Part shown: positions 4,704-5,887 of the stretch, piece by piece | Layout: each line of letters starts with the position of its first letter | Numbering within the stretch: the stretch's first letter is position 1 | NCBI GenBank assembly: GCA_949286645.1 | Contig: CASEDN010000030.1 | Coordinates: 1-5,887 of the forward strand | DNA: 5,887 nt | Direction of reading: 5' to 3' | Source: an uncultured bacterium | GTDB taxonomy: Bacteria; Bacillota_I; Bacilli_A; RF39; UBA660 | Position numbers and translations under genes: made by a program | The notes under the pieces: model-generated | The model's database searches: none | Told to the model about the DNA's origin: nothing | What the model saw: only the letters and a program-made list of their open reading frames with translations

Positions 4704-5887
4704 GTGAAAAAAGATACTATTACAATAGACGATTTAATGGATAAAGTAGATTCTTATATAAAAGACCCTAAAGAAAGAGAAAAGATACTTGATGCATATT
4801 ACTATGCTAAAGAAAAACATGCTGGACAGTATCGTAAGAGTGGGGAGGAATATATTATTCATCCCCTTAATGTTGCTATGATACTTACTTCTATTTATTC
4901 TGATAGTGAGTGTTTAGTTGCTGCCCTTCTTCATGATGTTATAGAAGATTGTGATGTAGATGTAGAAGAGTTTAAAGAAAAGTTTGGTCTTACTGTTTAT
5001 AAATTAGTAGATGGAGTTACTAAGTTAGGTAGGCTTCACTTTTCTACTGATAATGAGTACTTGGTTGAGTATTATAAGAAGATAATTGTAGGAATGAGTG
5101 AAGATGTTAGAGTTATTATTGTAAAACTTGCAGATCGTCTTCATAATATGAGAACATTATGGGCTACACCAGTAGAAAAACAAAAGAAGAAGTCTAAAGA
5201 AGTACTTGAAATATTTGCTCCACTTGCTCACCATCTTGGTATCCATAAAATAAAAAGTGAACTTGAAGACTTATCACTTCGTTACTTAAAGCCAACAGTA
5301 TTCTATGATATTGCCGATAAACTTAATAAGACAAAAGCAGAACGTGATACTACTGTTTATGAGATGCAAGAAGAAGTAACAGAACTATTAAATGAACATC
5401 ATATCCCTCATCAGATTAAAGGCCGTGCTAAAAGTATTTATAGTATCTATAATAAATTAGATAAAGGGAAGAAGTTTAGTGACATCTATGATTTACTTGC
5501 TCTTCGTGTTTTAGTAGATACAGAACAAGATTGTTATCTTGCTCTTGGTCTAATTCATTCTAAGTTTAGACCACTACCTAAACGTTTTAAAGACTATATC
5601 GCTATGCCTAAACCTAATATGTATCAGTCATTACATACAACAGTCTTTGGTATAGATGGATATTTATTTGAAATTCAAATTAGAACTTATGAAATGGATG
5701 AAATAGCAGAAAATGGTATTGCCTCTCACTGGGCTTATAAAGAAAATGGTGGTAGTAATAAAACTGCTAATCTTCAGTCTATTACAACTCAAAAACTACA
5801 ATTCTTTAAAGAGATAATGGAACTTGAAAATGATAAAATGAGTAGTGAAGAGTTTGTTAGTTCTGTTAAAGATGAAGTTTTAAATAA
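4704..5887 (+). CDS. rel: Bifunctional (p)ppGpp synthetase/hydrolase Rel, 3' end cut by window
   Basis: The 394 visible residues cover the enzymatic half of a long RelA/SpoT homologue, the cytosolic enzyme that makes and degrades the alarmone (p)ppGpp. The HD hydrolase domain is intact: H53 (IIHP), H77-D78 and E81-D82 (LLHDVIED), and D144 (VKLADRLHNMRT) are the metal-binding and catalytic residues, at the same numbers I recall for Streptococcus equisimilis Rel. The synthetase domain follows: GRAKSIYSIYNKL (240-252), IYDLLALRVL (261-270) with its acidic residue D263, RFKDYIAMPKPNMYQSLHTTV (294-314), and FEIQIRT (322-328) with E323. The RFKD motif (294-297) is the RXKD type of bifunctional enzymes, not the EXDD of synthetase-only RelA. 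Both activities are therefore predicted. The TGS, helical and ACT regulatory domains should follow, since full Rel is ~730 residues. The frame is open to the last base, which is truncation by the window, not a broken gene. It starts at GTG, 23 bases after secDF. Confidence 0.96.
   Translation, partial: MKKDTITIDDLMDKVDSYIKDPKEREKILDAYYYAKEKHAGQYRKSGEEYIIHPLNVAMILTSIYSDSECLVAALLHDVIEDCDVDVEEFKEKFGLTVYKLVDGVTKLGRLHFSTDNEYLVEYYKKIIVGMSEDVRVIIVKLADRLHNMRTLWATPVEKQKKKSKEVLEIFAPLAHHLGIHKIKSELEDLSLRYLKPTVFYDIADKLNKTKAERDTTVYEMQEEVTELLNEHHIPHQIKGRAKSIYSIYNKLDKGKKFSDIYDLLALRVLVDTEQDCYLALGLIHSKFRPLPKRFKDYIAMPKPNMYQSLHTTVFGIDGYLFEIQIRTYEMDEIAENGIASHWAYKENGGSNKTANLQSITTQKLQFFKEIMELENDKMSSEEFVSSVKDEVLN

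Noticed and set aside
5839..5887. Possible premature end or degradation of rel
   Set aside because: The reading frame is open to the last base and the motifs are intact; the missing C-terminal half is explained by the window boundary.
1..5887. TGA-as-tryptophan genetic code of Mycoplasma type
   Set aside because: Conserved Trp residues in SecDF, Rel and ComN are all TGG and no frame needs TGA to be read through.

Overview
The window is AT-rich and bacterial, with strong A/T preference at third codon positions, AGA as the main arginine codon (CGT mainly in comN, secDF and rel) and AGT/TCT as main serine codons. Ribosome-binding sites are of the GGAGGTG type. All Trp residues at family-conserved positions are read from TGG and stops are TAG or TAA, so the standard bacterial code fits. 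The gene set (fused SecDF, a ComN-type small regulator and a long bifunctional Rel) points to a Firmicutes/Bacilli lineage, plausibly one of the AT-rich uncultured relatives of Mollicutes/Erysipelotrichia. That placement is inference from gene content and composition.

Left part (1-1425): one plus-strand gene encodes an XRE/Cro-type helix-turn-helix fused to about five membrane segments and a C-terminal domain predicted to lie outside the cell. It looks like a membrane-bound one-component sensor/regulator of unknown target. Next to it on the minus strand (1422-2003) is a YigZ/IMPACT family gene. The two genes converge, overlap by four bases in a CTAG that supplies both stop codons, and share a hairpin that reads as a bidirectional terminator.

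Middle (2004-2116): a short divergent intergenic region carries a TATAAT box for yigZ on the minus strand and a perfect extended -10 (TG-C-TATAAT) for the rightward genes. It also holds a 9-bp perfect inverted repeat over the yigZ core promoter and a tandem pyrimidine repeat.

Right part (2117-5887): three plus-strand genes with 23-nt gaps and good ribosome-binding sites look like one operon. They are a ComN-like post-transcriptional regulator, the fused SecDF translocase accessory subunit, and the (p)ppGpp synthetase/hydrolase Rel, which is cut by the window end after 394 residues. In Bacillus subtilis the comN, secDF and relA genes lie in the same order but with recJ and apt between secDF and relA; here those two are absent from the junction. 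The cluster couples protein export with stringent-response control, although a direct functional link is not shown by the sequence.

The most notable observations are a natural Asp-to-Asn change at a key SecF-half proton-path residue (N639) of SecDF, the membrane-tethered HTH sensor, the shared-stop terminator, and the inverted repeat over the yigZ promoter. I see no CRISPR array, insertion sequence, tRNA or rRNA.
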